The position numbers and the translations under genes were made by a program. The notes under the pieces were generated by a model. It made no database searches, had not been told where the DNA came from, and saw nothing but the letters and a program-made list of their open reading frames with translations. From assembly GCA_964019135.1 (NCBI GenBank), contig OZ025249.1:31447759-31511758 (forward strand): a DNA stretch of 64,000 nt. Direction: 5' to 3'. How positions within the stretch are numbered: the stretch's first letter is position 1; every line of letters begins with the position of its first letter. Source of the DNA: Arenicola marina (Eukaryota; Annelida; Polychaeta; Arenicolidae). Below are positions 11,401 to 24,061 of this stretch, in pieces.

Positions 11401-14400
11401 GGTAACCATGTGAAAGGTCTTCATACACAAGTTTCTATATAGGCCTATGGCATAAGCATCACGATCTGACAGATGGCGCATTCGCAAAGTGATTAGCACA
11501 AAATTCTCGTCAAATATGCAATGCGATACTAACTAACGTCAGTGACAAATAATGGCAGTGACAAGGATACGCAGGGTTCACCGCAATAATGCTTTGGCTA
11601 AAAGGTAATCACTAAGAAATGTGATTATCCGTGGCGGCGGCTCAACTTACTGTGTGCTGCTTCCGGTGGTATCACGTGGACACAGCAAGGCATTCCATGA
11701 CTGTCAAATCACAATGATGGCGCCTGATAGCGAGTTTCGGGAACTACAGGAATTAGAGTAAATGATGCCAAAGAGGTATCAGAATTCTGTCTAATTATGC
11801 AATCTAGAAATCCACACCGATAGATCTCGTTGGCCTGTTTCTGTCAGAGCGCGATGTGTGCCGATGGAAACATTGGCTTTTCTTTTGGTTTCGGTGCCGG
11901 TCACGGGCCGAGAGACAACCGGCGCTATGTGGGGTGGAGGGTCCCATTGACAGCCAATGGCCACGCCAAATGAGCCGCCGGCAGGGGCCCGTTGCTGGGC
12001 TCGACGGTAAATATAAACACAAGCGAATGATAAATCTCGGGGTACACCCCCCCACCCCCCGCGCCCCCTCTCATCCCCTTTATCGCCGCCCGGCTGATCG
12101 ACCCCACACACAGCCTCATACAACCCCCGCTGGCGGTTGCCCCTCGAGAATCAATTGATCGGAAAGACACTGTTCTTCCACCAGTCGCAATGTCAGAACC
12201 GGGGTTGTGTGGGGGCGGAGCTAGGAACGAGCGCATGGGTGTGGGGTGGTGGTGGACTCGTAGACAGTTACCTTTCGGTCATAATACAGCTGTGTGCTGG
12301 AGTGCCGCAGTGGTAGTGATAGGTGGGCAAGAGAGCACGGCGGTGGTTCCTCAAGACAATTACACGGGGCGACGCATGCAATATCCAGATTAATGCGTAT
12401 ACAGAGCGGATCGCAATGACGTCAAAGGTCATGTCTATGGCTCTCTCTCAATGCTCGCGCTCATATTAACATAACAGTAATTCTGCGAAATGGCCATACA
12501 ATGTCAAGGTCATTCATATAAAAGTTCTACAATCGGTTGATCCATAATATAATTGGCAATGATGCTATAAACAAAATATAAATACCAAAAGGACCTTACC
12601 TTTGAGTTCATAATCTACGGCCGCCCCCCCCCCTCTCCCCCTAAGTGACACACACATCCTTGCACACAACCCCCATTAACAATGTGCTCGTAAAATGTCA
12701 CCGATTTGCAAGAGGAACACTTGATGGGGATAACAATACCGGATTTCCACTTAAGTTCAGGTCATTCGAGTACAACACACACAAACGCCATTTGCCACGG
12801 TCTTATACCGTAGAAGCACTCTATTCTCTGGCACAGACGACCGGTTATAGCAAGCAAGCGTCGCACACTGGCCCCAACTGAACCTGCAGCTCACGACTAA
12901 AGCATTTGCCGACTTTTCACTCATTTACTACGCTTACTTGTTTTCCTCTTCCACACACAAGGTACGGTCAAACCCCGGCGCCGGGGGGGTACTTAATACA
13001 TTGCTGGGTTTTCGTGGGTGGGGGCGGGGAGGTCACCGGGAAAATTCGTAACTGCGCGAGGCAGATGGAAGGCGCGTTTAGAGCACATATACTTGTATTG
13101 AGGATGGAAGTTACGCCCGCCCGCCTCTGAATCCGCGACGGCACAGGTAGCAGGCGGGTTTATATGGGGCCCGGACGTGTCACGAACTCGCGTTTATATA
13201 TTTAAGTTAAAGTTGGACTGTGGGTTGCATGGCTGATACACGGTTGCCGGATAACTGACAACGTTCCCGCTACGTGAACAGGTAAGCTTAAAGTTTGCAA
13301 GAAACGGTTGCATGATGACAAAATATCAACGTCAAACTAACGTGTCACGGTAAAACCTAGAGTCGCAGTAACAATAAATGGATATTTATAAAAAGCGTCA
13401 AGGTAAACTAAATGAAAGATATTTTCATCTAAAGTACATCAGAAAGATATTAAACAAGGTATTTCGGTTACACATTTGCAAGCCAACATTTACCATATAT
13501 CTCTTCCAGTTTTTGGACACTATAACACTATACAATAGGAACCAAAATAAGAGATTTCCACCTTAACCATGTAAAGTTTTTCTCAAGGCAGAAGCGGTTG
13601 CCTGAGTACCTTTTAATGTTCTTATCTGCATTTATTGGCACCCTTCTGCCATGTCGGGTTTTGTCTACAGGTCCCCGCTATTGTTTGTGGCGTAAGCTTG
13701 AGGGCTCCGTGGGTCCGCCATGACCGGTACATCACGCTCGCCACTCCTAGCAATCAATAACTGTCACATATAGCGATGGAGACAATGACGCGTACCCAAG
13801 TGTTGCACCTACGTGGGGTGCGGCATGCATTAATTGACACAGATTCTGCACTCTGGCTGGCTGTGCTATGCTGCGAATATGTATGGAAAGTAGATTGAAT
13901 ATTTGACACATTTATGGCGTGATATGATGCAATTTCCTCGTCCCCGATACTGACCGCTTTGATCATTCTTGAAGATCGAAACCATGCGTATATGGGTTTG
14001 GCGTGGCAACCGTCCGTTTGCGAAAAGCAGTTAATCCCATGCTATTATGTTGTGGCAATTGAGGTATTTCCGTTATTTTATGCCGCTTATGACCGAAAAG
14101 CCATGCACGTACCACTAAAGCGAAAGCTGCAACATGTAGCCACATACAAGCATTCCGTCACAGCATTGTGTCCCCATGCAGTTAAATAACGTGGCATAAA
14201 TACTAATTAATGCATAACCGTGAAATATATAATCGGTTCAGATAAACGCTTATCTAAGTTTGTACTGAGGATTATAAGATGATTTGCTTTGCATATATAG
14301 TAGGGTTTATGAATACGGCCTTATTTGACCTATCCACGATCACGTCGTTCATGCGTTATGATATTGGAAGCTATTATTCCGAAACCTTACAGGTATTTAC

Positions 14401-14639
14401 TAGATTTGTGCCCGAGTTGTGAGCAATGGTTGCGACTTGTGCCGTGGTGTGACCAGGACGAATGTACCCCACTGTAGGCATCTAGTTGCGTGACTAGAAG
14501 GTATATCCCCTCGCGCAACAGCGGTGGGACGGAAGGTCACCAGGTCAGACCGAACGGTAGGTGGAGGAGTAGAGGAGTGGAGTGAGTTTTTTTTTCAGTT
14601 TTAAGACCTCAGTTCCATTTTTTTTTGGCGGGGGGGGGG
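11401..14639. other. Intergenic stretch with a GC-rich block
   Basis: 11800-12400 is distinctly richer in G+C than its surroundings and has overlapping open frames on both strands, but none shows a known domain or consistent splice sites. The rest is AT-rich and shows nothing I can name. Confidence 0.35.
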
Positions 14640-14960
14640 GGGGCGAGGAAAACACCCCCTCTGAATCACGCAGGCCCAGGAATATTAGGGAGAGTAATAT
14701 CGAATCTCCAAGATGAGGACTGTTCAAGAGCGGGCGCAAAAAAGGTATCTTAAAAGTGACATCGCAAATATCGGGGAATTCACAAACTGCTACATATATA
14801 TATACATATAACGGATCGCGGTAACTATAGGGAAAGGGTCTTCGCGTTGAACCAGGAATTGTACGGATAACGATCCCCAAAAATTGCCAACAGCCAATCG
14901 CGAAACTCCAAGGATACCTGGATGCAAATCGCGGAGATCGGAAAAGGTATTCCCTCTCCT
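14640..14960. repeat. Dispersed repeat, copy 2 of an unnamed family
   Basis: Diverged counterpart of 9345-9665, beginning beside a poly-G run. The shared blocks are GAGTAATATCGAATCTCC and the GCGTTGAACCAGGAATT to AACGATCCCC section. Confidence 0.55.
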
Positions 14961-15235
14961 CTTTTTGCGTGAACATGCAGCAGTTCACTGTTCACAAACA
15001 TCAAAGTCGTAATCCGCTCTTGCAAGCGGATAATCTAGGGGGAAATCGTCAGTTTAGCTAGGCTTAGTAGGAATAACATTAATTGTCTATTGGCAATGAC
15101 AAAAGTAGACAGATGGGCTGGATTTTGGGGAAATGTTGTGAGGTGGCACGATTAGGTAGGGATAGCCACTCTGCCAGCAGAGGGAGCTCGCCAGTCGCGA
15201 TCGCGAAACGATTGTTGGCGGTCCAGTCCCCCACA

Positions 15236-15384
15236 CCACAGTCACAGTAAATCAGTGGAGGGGGGAGGCCGGGGGGGCGTTGTGGGGCCCCCTCACCCCC
15301 CCTCCACTAATTTACTGTGCCTGTGCCCCCTACCCCCCCCCCCCCCGCCCGGCCTCCCCCCCTCCACTGATTTACTGTGCCTGC
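15236..15384. repeat. Large G/C-rich inverted repeat
   Basis: The left arm (about 15239-15275, CAGTAAATCAGTGGAGGGG then GGGAGGCCGGG) is mirrored by a right arm (about 15346-15381, CCCGGCCTCCCCCC then CTCCACTGATTTACTG). A third partial copy of the arm (CTCCACTAATTTACTG) lies between them. It could form a long cruciform or hairpin. It may be a foldback element. Confidence 0.75.
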
Positions 15385-16030
15385 ATGTGCCCCACACTGT
15401 GGGGCCATGGCCACAGGGCCAGTCACCACAGGGTGCAACATTCAGTCTTATCACTACCCTACGACCAGATTAAAATTACCAGTGGCAGTGACGCATCCGT
15501 AAGCTGACCAGTGAAAAAGTTAAGCCAAAACTTAGCAAAAGGGGCCGTTGACAGGTGTCTGGGCATGGTATCTGGGGTTTTGTCACTAAATCATGCATTG
15601 CTTTTCAATTCGTCTTTGAATATCCTCTCACACACGACTTTAACTTGAACAGAACATTCATGAAGGCATATCAGAACCGTTTGAAATAGATAGATCTATG
15701 TGAAAATGAACTACTTACTAGCGAATCCTACCACGAAATGAGACCCTCGTCTTCCCGTCGCACCTTGTCAGGCATGCACGCGTTCCCGCAGCGATGTAAA
15801 CAAACCTCTCACAATATCAACATTAGTCACGTGGTACAGGATGGCTTTGGCTGTCTTATGCCTTTTATGGGCAAAGTCTGTTACAGAATCATAGACAATT
15901 TGACAAGAGCATCATCACTTCCGTTAATGGTACAAATTATCAACACCTGAAGCACATAGTTACATACTTTTTTTGATATCTAGTTATCCGATATTTATAA
16001 ACTTAACTGTTAGTCGTCATAACAACCAAA

Positions 16031-19000
16031 ATGGCGGACATCACAACAGATCTGACAGATGTGCTGAAAGAAATTAGCTTTCTTGGGGTAATGTCAATAA
16101 TAAGCAATGTTATTGTCTTTCATTTCGCCTGCTACGTCCTTTCTGCATTTGAATGCAAATGATTTAATGCCTAGCGTGGACTATAAGCACTGGTAAACGA
16201 AGATGTAGCCGGTTGTGGATACTGTGTGAGCGATAATAAAGGGACATAATTTGTCATAAGTATTTGACGTATGATACCAAACTGAACTCAAATTCCTAAG
16301 GGCTGTGGACCAATTTAATGAGACCAAACTTACGATTGTACGGCGATTTCTTTGTTATGATACAAACAATATTTCTTAATGCTAATGCTGCATTGACAGC
16401 AGACATACTGTCACAAATATATACTAACTAGATGTCTAGCGTTCGCAGTAATAAGCGAAAGAAATAACAGTATGACAGTATTTTGTTTTATACGTCAAAT
16501 AGTAGCAGGCGGAAGGTAGACATTGGGCAGAAATAATATCGATAATCATATTGACATAAATTGAGACCGGGAGCTACGGAATAATGGAATATATATATTA
16601 AGGATATTTAAACCCTGTGCAATTGTTGTGTATCCAGTACAGAATACTCAAATTGCGGCTAAAGCATGATAATAAACGAATATCAGTCCAGTAAAACTAA
16701 GGCCCAAGCTCATATATTGATTGAGTAAAAAAAAAGGGTTGATTGAGTTAAAAAAGGGGCTATTTCCTGTCCGTTGTTCGTCATTTATTGTATTACTACT
16801 ATCTTCAGTGGATAAAATCTGCCTGACGTCCTGGTTGGTCTATAGAATTGACGTATAGACCGCTTAACTATACTGTAACATTGGATCAAAGATCAAAAAG
16901 ATCAAATCAATTCAAATAGGCAAGGTTCCCTGGGCAGAGTTCGTTCTCTTGCTACTGATGGGAAGTTGTGGGCGCGAGACAGTACAGGATTTGTTTGGTT
17001 TGATGACGGTTCGGGCGATAAGGCGTTGGGAGAAATATTATTACTGTTGGCACCAAGCCAAGTAGCCCGCCGCAGATGGGTGATAAGCACCGAGCGGTTG
17101 TATTGACACATGCCGTAGCGTTGACATGTAAGAGCGACAATTGATACATCAAAGGCGAACCATTCAGTGCATACAGTGGTTCGGTTGGATATAGGTTCAA
17201 GGTGGCTGCCGGTGCCAATGTGCTCTTGCATGCAGCGGCATAGTGGGACAGACAGCTTCATTTTATTAGTATAGATATGAAATGATCCACTACAGTTGAC
17301 ATGATATGTGCATTGCAATTATAGAGGGCATATTATTCAGGGCATGTAAGCACCATAGCAACTGTAGATCAATTCATTGTCTGTGCTTTGGTATGTGAAG
17401 AACTAGCCCTGATACATGGCTCTCATATGTGTTGATGTATCAGGGCTAGATCTAATTTGTGACTAGCTAGTGGTCAAATAATAGAGCATTAGCATGCATA
17501 GATCTAAAAAATATTAGTTATAGTTATTAAATAATTCATGAAAAATATAGGAAGGAAATGTCACTAGATCTACAGCATTTATAAATTTGACTTTAGTCTA
17601 AAGCAACGCCAGCTGACTATCACATGTCAGGATCTAAATTTGTTACAATTTATGGCATTGTTCTTAACATGAAAATATTTAATTGAAGACTTTTATTCCT
17701 ATTTTTGCAGAGAAGAGCTGGCCGGTTGAAGCTTGCTTCTTGTTTCAACATGCATCTTGAAAAAGAAGATGATAAAAAAACAGCTCTTCTTTTAGATTTT
17801 TATTACGACTCTCTCATGTTTTGTGTTACAAAAGCATTTTCTTGGAAAGGATGTGCCAATATTCTTACATTTATGTCAGTGATGCTTGATGAAGCCAAAG
17901 GTAATGGTATGTTTTATTGTCAAGTTAAAACTTGTAAAGCTTTAATTGCATATATTGATTTCCCATTGCTCAATCTGTGATATGTAGGTGTGAGCACTTT
18001 CTTCTAATATCATCAAGTGCATGTGTAAGCCTTCATTGGCCCAATCAGAATTCATCAGGAGATACATTTGAATATATTATTTATTAAGGACATATGCTGT
18101 TTATGTATAATCTACAAGTACTGTTGTGTTATCTCTTTCCAGGCAAAGGCTTGCCAGAGGCAATTAGGATATATCAAAGTCTATTTACAAAGACTGCTGT
18201 GCAGCTTAAAGAAAAGGAACAAAAGATATTCACTGATTATTTTTTCAGCACATATATGCAGCACTTCAAACTTTTCCAGTATATGTTGTTGATGGATCAG
18301 GAGAAAGTCACTATAGATGTAGATTGTGACATCTCTACCCCACCTGCACCCATGCCTTTCACAGAATCTAAAGACATCAAACTTTGGGATTATGAACAGC
18401 AACTACAAAACATCCAAGAATTGCATGACAGAAAAAAACTCATAAGAGATATGGAGATGGAGTCAATGGATGAAAAACTCATACAACAGAAAGAAAAAAT
18501 CCTGGATGACATGCAAACTTTACAAGAAGAAACAGATAGACAGGTATATTGTCGCAATGGTGTTAAGATAGCGGTCGGGTATGATAATGCACAAATCTAC
18601 CGGAATGTGCACTCATATATTTATAAACCAAGCTGGCCTTTTTGGTCTGCTTCGCTAATGTGACCAAGAATATTAATTGTATAATTTCATTTTGTATGAT
18701 AATTTTAGTATTGATGCTCTACTTGTTGTTACAGAGATTAACAGAAATCATCCGTGAGGTTGTTAGTAGTCACATCACCGCAGCCACGAACACTTTGAAA
18801 CACAACATTGATGACGTATCAGAGAACCTATCCTTTATGCTGGAGAAAACCTCTGTTCCAAGGCCATCAGAGCTGGGTATTTATAGTTAACTACGGGTAT
18901 GAGTTAGGTCAAATACAAGAATATGAATATTGTGAATTAAGTAATCGTGTACCTTATATATCGAAGTATGTAACATTAAACGATTATACGCACTGCTTTA

Positions 19001-19816
19001 ACAACGATAATCGAAACGCCAAATTTATCGCAAATAATTTTCGTTCCGAGCTCTTCTTTTTTCTTTCTTGTAAGCAGACGAGGATCTGCGTTCCACCACG
19101 TCACAGAGTTCTCTGGCCCCGTTGCCCAATTTTAAAACGGATACCAGTGAGATAACTATTAATATAGTTTTTGAAGTCTTTCACTTTTTCAAGACCCATG
19201 CAAAGTTCTAGCGGCCGGGTCTTTTGCGCACACAGAAATATTACAATATGCACCAGTTTTGTTAAGCATGCTTTGTATCCCATTATGCGAGCACGAAATC
19301 AGTAGGTCATTACTTGCCGGTAATTAAGTGTCGGTATTGTTCGAAAAGCATGAATGTTATATACTGATCCAGCATGAAAGCGTGTTAGAAATTAATTTAA
19401 ATAGCACCCCCCATAAATAGCTTGCTGTGAAGATGTTCGTAGTAGTAGCTTGTAGTATATATCTGGTAGCGTTTGCAAGTTGGGAGTGTTTATTAACAAG
19501 TTAATAGATATTGTTATTTTGAAAGTGCCAATACTATAACAAATAGTTCGTAAATTGCATCGGTCATTACACCGGATATCTCTGATATATACACCAGACA
19601 TCTCTTAGAAGAGACACCCCAGTAGAAGATCTCTTTTTGGCAACAACAAACTACACCATATCTATCATTGACCAGGTCGATAACGAAGAGTATTCGTTTT
19701 CAGGGCCGCCACCGCGACATCAGACCAAAACCCTGCTTGGTACGTCCACGAAGGCAAAGACACGATCCGGCAAGGAAAGGACCGTGTCCAGCACATCGAA
19801 ACTTGGACGAAAATAG
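16031..19816 (+). CDS. C8orf74: C8orf74 homologue
   Basis: Six exons splice cleanly: 16031-16087, 17711-17900, 18143-18543, 18735-18876, 19078-19146 and 19704-19816. All are GT-AG with matching phases, giving about 323 residues against about 294 in human. The hallmarks of this uncharacterised metazoan family are present in order: an N-terminal helix (DVLKEISFLG), the LLLDFYYDSLMFCVTKAFSW block, TDYFFSTYMQHFKLFQYMLL, the proline motif TPPAPMPF, and LWDYEQQ leading into a charged coiled coil (about residues 145-185). A Lys/Arg-rich tail (TKAKTRSGKERT) ends the protein, as in the human one. The biochemical role is unknown; human C8orf74 is mainly testis-expressed as I recall, which would suit a ciliary or sperm role (inference). 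It is divergent from the doublecortin gene and convergent with EIF3I. The start is chosen because ATGGCGGACATC opens a phase-0 exon whose sequence aligns with the human N terminus. Confidence 0.9.
17403..17449. repeat. Perfect 15-bp stem hairpin in C8orf74 intron 1
   Basis: CTAGCCCTGATACAT (17403-17417) is followed by its exact reverse complement at 17435-17449 across a 17-base loop. It is likely a tiny MITE relic. The CTAGCC ends resemble the hairpin element at 46861. Confidence 0.7.
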
Positions 19817-19926
19817 TGTTTAAACCAGAAGATACAAAGGCTTTAGTGGCCTAAAGTGGCCTATTAAAGAGACTAATAAGCTTGAACGATTTTATGCTAG
19901 AATGTAATAAATGTAAATGGACGACG

Positions 19927-19932
19927 AATAAA
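19927..19932 (+). terminator. C8orf74 polyadenylation signal
   Basis: A canonical AATAAA lies 110 bp after the C8orf74 stop codon in AT-rich 3'UTR-like sequence. Another AATAAA-like hexamer lies slightly upstream. Confidence 0.55.
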
Positions 19933-20215
19933 GTATAAATTCAAATGAATGTTTGTTTAAAGTTTGAGCTGCATAATCGCACTATAATCTCCACGTTTTT
20001 TCAAATTTGAACATGGTAGTATATATATATGTCAGTTATGAAGCAAATAGAGAACAGTACTCTAGCAACGGCCGTACGCAGATTTCCCGATAAACTACGC
20101 CTTGCCAGGGATTGCGTATCTGTGTGCTTCGTCACATGCACACAATTCTCCGCAGTAGGTGTTGTTACACAGGCGCTTTCACAAACACCAGATAACACTG
20201 GCGTTATTCCACTTT

Positions 20216-20221
20216 TTTATT
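20216..20221 (-). terminator. Candidate EIF3I polyadenylation signal
   Basis: AATAAA on the minus strand about 400 bp beyond the EIF3I stop codon. The two convergent transcripts would end about 280 bp apart. Confidence 0.4.
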
Positions 20222-20615
20222 CGACATATATACGATGTACACAGCTCCAAGCAGAACGAACGTGTGAAAAATAATTTACTGCAATGGATCTTGAATACCT
20301 TAAAATTCTGGGGTTTGTCAAAATTCACAAGACTATTCCAACTTATTTGAACAGATGGATAGAACAGATCTACAATTTGTATTTTTATATCCCGATAGTT
20401 TCTTGACGTTCTTCTGAAGACAAAGTGTACAGTCCATTGCGAATTGGTGCATGACTTGATGGAAGAAGTCAATCTCCGGCAACTATGTATAAAGAGACGA
20501 GCGAGGATTACCATGGCGGTCAAAACAGCCACTGAAACGTCTGCAGATACGAACTTGAAGATTGATTTCTGGTTTCAACGAATCGAATGCAAAGCTACCT
20601 AATATATGCTGCTAG

Positions 20616-23600
20616 TTAATACTCTAATTCGAAATCAAAATACTCCGAGTCGAAGTTGTGCACTCTGACGTAACCGTCCTCGCCGCCTGACGCGTAACTG
20701 GAAACAAAAGAAACCATCAACGAACGGCCTTGCTCAGCGAAAATCGCCACGTGTGCTATTCACGCACGTAGAGAAATAATCAATCAACAATAAATATGAT
20801 TTGGAACATTTATCCCATGTACAATTCGATAATGAATATTTTTTCTTCTACATATTACGACTATTTGAATAGACATTAGCTCTGGAGGCGCACGGCCGAA
20901 CAGGCAATGCGCACCTACAGATTAATAATCTATGATAGGAGTCTTTCTCGAAACAATTATCACTCTTGGCGATGAGACGGACTACAGCGAGTCTCACAAT
21001 AACTTAATTACTTCCGACTATCTAGAGCAAAAACTACCCCATAACTTACCCGAGACCATCGGGAGTGAAAGCTACGCTGTTGATGGGTCCGAAGTGACCC
21101 TTGATTCTGCCGAACTCCTCTTCGAAGACCACGTGGTAAAACCTCGCATCGAACTTGCCGATCCTGGTGGAGGTGGTTGTCACATCCATGGCCTCCTGTC
21201 CGCCGCCAAGGACCACCTGCAGGACCAGACCGACACAAAGATCACTCAATCGGTACTCTGATGAAAAGATTCGCTGCCCACCTGTCACCTATTCAGGGAC
21301 ACCTGTCATATAGTCAGGGACATCTGTCATATAGTCAGGGACACCGGTCATATAGTCAGGAACACCGGTCATATATTCCGGGACACCTGTCATATAGTCA
21401 GGGACACCTGTCATATAGTCAGGGATACCTGTCATATAGTCAGGGATACCAGTCATATATTCCGGGACACCTGTCATATATTCAGGGACACCTGTCATAT
21501 AGTCAGGGACACCTGTCATATAGTCAGGGACACCCGTCATATATTCAAGGACACCTGTCATATCGCGTCAATAGGAAAGGTCAAAGTAGACAAAGAGCCA
21601 TGCTCCTGCGTTTGACATACTATTCGCCACGAACGGCATGGGATTTTATTTTAAAACACCACAGAACTGTACAGTGCGGGGCGAACTCACAATCTAAACA
21701 GTTCCCCTGTACAAAAAAACTTAATACTCACGTGCGGTTTGGAAGGTGACAGAGCAGCTGAGTTCACCGGCCGTTCTGTCTTGTACGTTTTCTTGTGGTC
21801 TAACGAATATGTATCGAACAACTGAAACCCCCAAGAGCATGGATTATAAACCCAAGGGGCCAAAGTGAGGACCACCAGCAGTCAACCAATAACTACCGAA
21901 ATTTAACCTTTTAGCAGATATACACATAAAACGATGACGAATGTAGACATAAAACCGAACCAGTCGTTTACTGAAGTGCTTTTAAGTTAAGGTTATGATC
22001 GCATTCTAGGCCACGCCGACAGATCTTTAAGATCTGCAGTTCGCATGCTATATTCATGTGTCACCAACAGTGGTGTTGCAGTGTTGAGGACAAACCATAT
22101 ATGAATCACCTTTGCGGTGTTATCCTTTGAAGCTGTGATGATCATGGTCATGTCCTTAGAAAACTGGATGTCGTTAATCTGCTTCGCATGATCCAGTACT
22201 CTGGTAGTCAAAGCCTGAGACTGTAAATTGAAATCAACAAGCATAAAAAAAAAATCTGCATGGCTATCGGTAATACTTGTAGATCAAGAGTCCAACATGG
22301 AATATCGGTCTTAAGATTGTACATCACTGTCTATACATAATAAATGACAAATAAATATGAAACACCTGTACAAACCACATGAAGAAAATAAAATGCGTCA
22401 CGCATCGACATATAAATAAGTGTTTCGCATAAAACGCTGTCTGCATGGCCATCGGTAATAGTCCAAAGTAGAGTACCTGTCTTAGCATTGTACACCAGTG
22501 TCGGCACGTACCGGGATATTAGGAGCTCAGATGTATGAAATAAATGTACAAACAACATGGAGATAAATTAGGTCACGTATCGATATATAAAAAAAGGTAA
22601 AAACTGAATTTGAAATTTAAATCTACAGATGTCTGACCTTTATGTCGTATTGGCAGAGGTCGCCGTTGTCGTGGCCGGTGATGATCATTTCGTCCAAGGG
22701 TCCCCACACTGCAGCAGTCACCTTGGACTTGGCCATGGGGATGCTACACATTGGCTCATTGTTCTCTGAATACCAGTAAAATATTTGCTTTTTAAATTTA
22801 ATCAATTTCTAGCCCCCTCTAAATTAAAATCAACTGATATTTCTGAAGGAATTTGGAATAATAGGTACATAATTACAGGTAAAGGTTACTAATGTTTTGT
22901 GTTACAAATTATCACCTATATACTTTCATACAGGTTCTTGTAAAAGTAATAGCGGTACTAGTGAATGCAACTGTGATTGGCCCAGTCAAGGTTTCTAGTA
23001 CTTGTATACTTTTTTTATATTTTATTTTAACAAAAATAACGTACGTTACCCGGTAATTTACAATTACGTATCATGTATCATGTAATCCATGAAATTCAAG
23101 TGATTTAATATTTAAAAAAATTAACAATCTCACTGATTTGGTAGTCGTCTCTCATATCGTAGACCTGCATTTCACATATCTGGCCCATGGCTTTGTCTGT
23201 TGTGTACATGATGATGTTACCACTGTAGGAAAACCCACATGTCCTTACAGCCGATTTGGTCTCCATCTCCGAGAGTTGAGTCCCTGTATTAAAAACGCAT
23301 GATCAAATATTTTTATCTTACTCTGGGTAATCTGACCTGGACAATATGTGCCCATATATGTCCTTGTCAGTATGAACGATTATACAAACGTTTGTTCCTA
23401 GATATATAAGTCATTTGTTTACAGACATTAAACGTTAAAATTCCACCTGTTCCAATATATATTACATGTGATTTTACAGTCTATTTAGTCCTTCTCTTCT
23501 AAGTTGTATATCTTTCCAACCTGTTTGACAGTCCCATAGCCGACATGTGTTGTCTGCAGATCCAGTCAGCAATTTGCTTGTTTGCCCTGTTTCAAGTACT

Positions 23601-24061
23601 TAAGAAAAATTCTTGACATTATATGTAACAGTAACAATAAATAGTATTAAGCCAACATTCTGCTGTTAAATAAGTAACAAAAAAACAACATACAAAAATC
23701 CTAGCATTTCAAGTGAAGTCAATCCTGGCTCCAATTCTAACCTATATGTGAACATAAACATTGTCACCAATTTCATGGTCACACATAAAGTAGAGATTAC
23801 ATTATAGATAAATGTATATATTTCATATACAGACTTATCACATCAAATGCATATTGGGATAAATTTCATAAAAAGGATACAGTCAACATCAAGGCACCAG
23901 ACAGCTCCGCCATGTCCTTTGTATGTTCCAAGTCTCTCCCCATTTAGAGCATACCAAACATTTGGCTGACTGTCTTTGGCACAAGAAAACAGCAAGTCTC
24001 CTTCTCTGCTGTACTTGATTTGCGTTATAGCACGCTCATGTCCATGCAACATAAGGGGTCT
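20616..24061 (-). CDS. EIF3I: Eukaryotic translation initiation factor 3 subunit I
   Basis: Eight exons give nearly the whole protein: 24061-23881, 23586-23521, 23283-23134, 22765-22638, 22220-22110, 21821-21732, 21216-21050 and 20697-20616. Phases agree at every junction, and the total with one initiator Met is 325 residues, the human length. It is a seven-bladed WD40 propeller of the eIF3 complex, which recruits the 43S pre-initiation complex in the cytoplasm. Signature segments are [70 protein letters not shown], the subunit-specific [19 protein letters not shown], and the C-terminal [17 protein letters not shown]. The first of these exons starts just after the initiator codon, so the Met must lie in an upstream exon. 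A candidate is ATG at 27385-27383 followed directly by GTAATG. Introns carry a 21-bp minisatellite, a duplicated block and, if the upstream start is right, MITEs. It is head-to-head with TMEM234. Confidence 0.96.
21280..21566. repeat. 21-bp minisatellite in an EIF3I intron
   Basis: About 13 units of 21 bp (GACACCTGTCATATAGTCAGG) fill the intron between the exons at 21732-21821 and 21050-21216. The period is seven codons, so both strands stay open (GHLSYSQ on plus, YMTGVPD on minus). The minus frame ends in a stop at 21289, before the exon. There is no evidence that it is translated. Confidence 0.92.
22244..22610. repeat. Tandem duplication of ~180 bp in an EIF3I intron
   Basis: 22250-22435 and 22438-22605 share ordered blocks (CTGCATGGC.ATCGGTAATA, GATTGTACA or CATTGTACA, AAATAAAT.., GGTCACGTATCGA or CGTCACGCATCGA, ATATAAA). 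The right copy, read on the minus strand, encodes a WD-like phrase ([19 protein letters not shown]); the left copy is degraded. The flanking exons join in phase without it. Confidence 0.65.

Noticed and set aside
11203..11499. Minus-strand frame with repeated CDVST residues as a Cys-rich or antifreeze-like protein
   Set aside because: Wholly explained by the 15-bp array; other frames are equally open.
11791..12393. GC-rich block with overlapping frames as a gene
   Set aside because: Frames on both strands overlap, none has a recognisable domain, and Pro/Arg/Gly-rich translations are what GC-rich noncoding DNA gives.
21289..21561. Heptapeptide-repeat protein (YMTGVPD)n fused to EIF3I
   Set aside because: The frame ends in a stop before the EIF3I exon, and the exon has its own CAG acceptor that joins in phase to the upstream exon.
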